The notes under the pieces: generated by a model
The model's database searches: none
What the model was told of the DNA's origin: nothing
The model's input: the letters and a program-made list of their open reading frames with translations, nothing else
Position numbers and translations under genes: made by a program
Shown: in pieces, positions 61,536 to 64,000 of the stretch
Layout of the letters: the number at the start of each line of letters is the position of its first letter
Numbering within the stretch: position 1 is the stretch's first letter
NCBI GenBank assembly: GCA_046262295.1
Contig: JBHENC010000007.1
Coordinates: forward strand, 1-64,000
Source: JBHENC01 sp046262295
Lineage (GTDB): Bacteria > Acidobacteriota > Blastocatellia > Pyrinomonadales > Pyrinomonadaceae
Direction: 5' to 3'
Length of the DNA: 64,000 nt

Positions 61536-63941
61536 ATGAATCAATTGAACTGCCCGCGCGAGCGCCGCGTTGTGGCGCGCGTGCTCGCCTTGGTCATCGC
61601 CGCCGCTTCCGTGCTGGCGATGATCGGTTGCTCTAATCCTGCCAAAGCCAAAGCCGAACATCTCAATCGCGGCGAAGCCTATCTCAAAGATAAAAAGTAT
61701 CAGGAAGCTTCGCTCGAATTCCGCAACGCCATACAGCTTGACGACAATCTCGCGGCGGCGCACTGGGGACTCGCGCAGTCCTACGAAGGCTTACAGCGGT
61801 TTGGAGAAATGATTGACGAGCTAAAGCGCACGACCGCGCTCGATGCGAACAATCTGGATGCGCGCGTCAAACTCGGCAACTATTACGTGCTCGGTTCGCA
61901 AAAGTACCCGGAACTCATCGCCGAAGCCGAACGCCTTGATAACGAGGTGCTGCAAAAAGACCCGAACCACATCGAAGGACACATTCTCAAAGCCAGCATT
62001 CTGTTTGCGCAGGGCAAGCCCGTTCTATCTCTCGCCGAACTCAAACGCGCGATTGAGCTTGATCCCAAACACCTCGAATCCTATCTGAGCCTCGCGCGTT
62101 TCTACATGAAAACAAACGATGCGAATAAGGCCGAGGAAGCGTTCAAGCAGGCCATCGCCGTCGACGATAAATCGGCGCAGGCGCATACCGAGTACGGAAA
62201 GTTTCTCGTTCAGACGAACCGCGCGCCATTGGCCGAAGCGGAATTCCGTCGTGCCGTCGAAGTTGATCCCGCCAACCGCGACTCGCGTCTCGTGCTCGCC
62301 AGCTTTTATTTAGTCAACAAGCAGAACGATAAAGCCGAGCAGGAATACAAAGCTCTCGCCGAGCTTGACCGCGATAAGCCGGAAGGCCGCTCCGTGCTTG
62401 CCAATTTCTACGCTTCGGTTGGCCGTCTTGACGAAGCCGTAAATATTTACCGCGAGATCGTCGCCAAATCGCCGGATTATGCCGCCGGGCGCTATCGTCT
62501 CGGCGAACTCCTTTTGCAGCGCGGCGACACGAAAGGCGCGGCTGAACAGGCGGGCGAAGTCCTTAAAAAGAACGACCGCGATTTGCAGGCGTTGCTGTTG
62601 CGGGCGCGCATCAATTCTCAGAGCACCGAACCCGACGCCAACAAGAAAGCCATCGAAGACCTCAAGGAAGTCCTGAAACAGGAGCCGACTTCCAAGCCCG
62701 GCCTTTATTTTATGGCCGACGCGATGTTTCGTGACGGGCAACTGGATCAGGCGCGCACTTTCGCCAACGAACTCGAAAGAAATTATCCAGAGTATCTGCC
62801 CGCCAAACTTTTGCAGGTGCAGCTTAATCAAGCGGCGGGCGACCAGCAAAGAGCTTTGCGTCTCGCCAATGACTTGGTTGATCGCGCCGCAAAGGCCACG
62901 CCCGACAGCGAAACTTCGCCGCAACTGCTGGCCGAGGTGCGCGCTAAATCTTTAATCGCGCGTGGCACGATTAATTTGCAACTGCGCAACACGGCGGCGG
63001 CGCGTCAGGATTTCAGCGCCGTGCGTGATGCGATGCCGAACGCGCCCGCTTCTTATGTTAATCTTGCGGCGGTCTCGCTCGCTGAAAATAAGGCTGACGA
63101 AGCCACAGGGCTTTATGATCGCGCGCTCTCTCTTGACAATGTAAATGCCGACGCGCTAAACGGCTTAATCAATCTTTACGCCCGGCAAAATCGTTTCGAT
63201 CAAGCGCACGCGCGCATAGATCAGGCCATCAGCGGCCAGCCGAATAATGCTCAGCTCCATTTTCTGAAGGCGCAAATCTACGGCTTCCAGCACAATGCGC
63301 AGGGCGCGGAAACGGAGTTGCGGCGCACCCTCGAATTGGACGATAAATATTTGCCCGCGTATTCGTCGCTCGCCGCGCTCTTTATCAACACGAACCAGCA
63401 GGAACAGGCCATCGCGCAGTATCGCAAGATTCTCGAGAAAAAGCCGGACAGCGCGGCGACCTACACTTTGATAGGAATGCTCGAAGATTCCCGCCAGAAT
63501 CACGACGCCGCGATAGAAAATTATCGCAAAGCTCTGGAACTTGACCAGAACTCGACGTTTGCCGCTAACAATCTGGCATGGAACTACGCGGCTTACGATA
63601 AAGGCAATCTGGACGAAGCCGTGCGGCTCGCGCAGGGCAACGTGCAGAAATTCCCGGACGTGCCTGGCTTCGCCGACACGCTCGGCTGGGTCTATTATAA
63701 AAAAGGCTTGCACGCGGCAGCCGTCGAACAACTGCAAAAGGCTGTCAATCTGGACACGGTCGGCGCGCAAAAGAACAAGCAAACGCCAAGCCCCGCTTAT
63801 CGCTATCATCTAGGCATGGCGCTCGCCGGTAAAGGCGACAAAACGGGCGCACGGCGCGAAATAGGACAGGCGCTTAATTTAGGCAAGGACAAAAATTTCG
63901 CCGAAGCCGACGACGCGCGCAGAGCTTTGACAACGCTTTGA
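61536..63941 (+). CDS. TPR-repeat lipoprotein of the PEP-CTERM/exosortase type
   Basis: This 801-residue protein begins with a lipoprotein signal (RRVVARVLALVIAAASVLAMIGC) with lipidated Cys32. The rest is a long array of tetratricopeptide repeats, for example EHLNRGEAYLKDKKYQEASLEFRNAIQLD, EEAFKQAIAVDDKSAQAHTEYGK and AIAQYRKILEKKPDSAATYTLIGML. It resembles the PEP-CTERM system TPR-repeat lipoproteins (TIGR02917) by length and layout. These are thought to act in envelope-linked export of polysaccharide or protein. ATG 61536 is preferred over GTG 61524 because AAGGAGTG precedes it at proper spacing. It lies about 250 bases after epsI. Confidence 0.9.
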   Translation: MNQLNCPRERRVVARVLALVIAAASVLAMIGCSNPAKAKAEHLNRGEAYLKDKKYQEASLEFRNAIQLDDNLAAAHWGLAQSYEGLQRFGEMIDELKRTTALDANNLDARVKLGNYYVLGSQKYPELIAEAERLDNEVLQKDPNHIEGHILKASILFAQGKPVLSLAELKRAIELDPKHLESYLSLARFYMKTNDANKAEEAFKQAIAVDDKSAQAHTEYGKFLVQTNRAPLAEAEFRRAVEVDPANRDSRLVLASFYLVNKQNDKAEQEYKALAELDRDKPEGRSVLANFYASVGRLDEAVNIYREIVAKSPDYAAGRYRLGELLLQRGDTKGAAEQAGEVLKKNDRDLQALLLRARINSQSTEPDANKKAIEDLKEVLKQEPTSKPGLYFMADAMFRDGQLDQARTFANELERNYPEYLPAKLLQVQLNQAAGDQQRALRLANDLVDRAAKATPDSETSPQLLAEVRAKSLIARGTINLQLRNTAAARQDFSAVRDAMPNAPASYVNLAAVSLAENKADEATGLYDRALSLDNVNADALNGLINLYARQNRFDQAHARIDQAISGQPNNAQLHFLKAQIYGFQHNAQGAETELRRTLELDDKYLPAYSSLAALFINTNQQEQAIAQYRKILEKKPDSAATYTLIGMLEDSRQNHDAAIENYRKALELDQNSTFAANNLAWNYAAYDKGNLDEAVRLAQGNVQKFPDVPGFADTLGWVYYKKGLHAAAVEQLQKAVNLDTVGAQKNKQTPSPAYRYHLGMALAGKGDKTGARREIGQALNLGKDKNFAEADDARRALTTL

Positions 63942-64000
63942 GATGCACCCGGAAGATTGAAAGCTTCCGGCAGCTACGCAGTGATCGTCTCGTTCTTTAT

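Noticed and set aside
1..64000. CRISPR array, tRNA or insertion-sequence genes
   Set aside because: I saw no regularly spaced short repeats, no tRNA-like cloverleaf and no transposase motif, though a by-eye scan can miss tRNAs.

Overview
The window looks like part of a chromosome of an Acidobacteriota member, probably class Blastocatellia or a relative. The evidence is indirect. The secreted protein at 57518-59251 ends in what reads as the Solibacter-type C-terminal domain (TIGR03437), the DNA is moderately GC-rich, and there is a large exosortase/EpsI exopolysaccharide locus with a PEP-CTERM-system type TPR lipoprotein. No rRNA, tRNA, CRISPR array or transposase gene was seen.

Almost the whole window is one cell-surface polysaccharide locus. 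Bases 1-4054 hold a duplicated methyltransferase-like gene, a broken 5' remnant of nadE, and an intact glutamine-dependent NAD synthetase gene. Bases 4123-6602 make activated sugars (nucleotide-sugar dehydrogenase, GDP-mannose 3,5-epimerase-like protein). Bases 7121-19828 are mostly glycosyltransferases, with one carbamoyltransferase, one small methyltransferase and one FkbM methyltransferase. Bases 20004-28758 hold a second carbamoyltransferase, a polytopic membrane protein, an asparagine-synthetase-like amidotransferase, an RmlA-like nucleotidyltransferase, an RmlC-like cupin, a glycosyltransferase and an NAD-dependent epimerase. Bases 28848-33660 hold a WecA-like initiating phosphoglycosyltransferase fused to a CapD-type N-terminal module, a membrane TPR protein with a carbohydrate-binding-like C-terminus, and an O-antigen ligase/polymerase; a good terminator follows.

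An acyl-CoA synthetase (33808-35637) and a divergent pair, a small zinc-finger protein and a large protein with an HTH-like C-terminus, separate this from a second polysaccharide block (38162-50360). That block has a second ligase/polymerase, glycosyltransferases, a truncated methyltransferase, a membrane protein, a Wzx-like flippase, two more asparagine-synthetase-like proteins and a YdcF/DUF218 protein. Next is a beta-propeller-like protein (50390-51844) whose 1,097-bp core is repeated, apparently without change, at 57650-58746. Between the two copies lies a minus-strand operon of three glycosyltransferases and an alkaline-phosphatase-superfamily protein (51964-56784).

The most interesting stretch is 56932-57520. 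A consensus-like sigma-70 promoter is followed by two cyclic-di-GMP-I (GEMM-I) riboswitch aptamers in tandem. A 48-codon ORF with a CxxC motif lies between them. The second aptamer's closing helix overlaps the Shine-Dalgarno sequence of the secreted beta-propeller/TIGR03437 protein. Downstream, after a terminator and more hairpins, are exosortase, EpsI and the TPR lipoprotein. The inferred picture is c-di-GMP control of a secreted surface protein beside the machinery that makes an amidated, carbamoylated, methylated exopolysaccharide.
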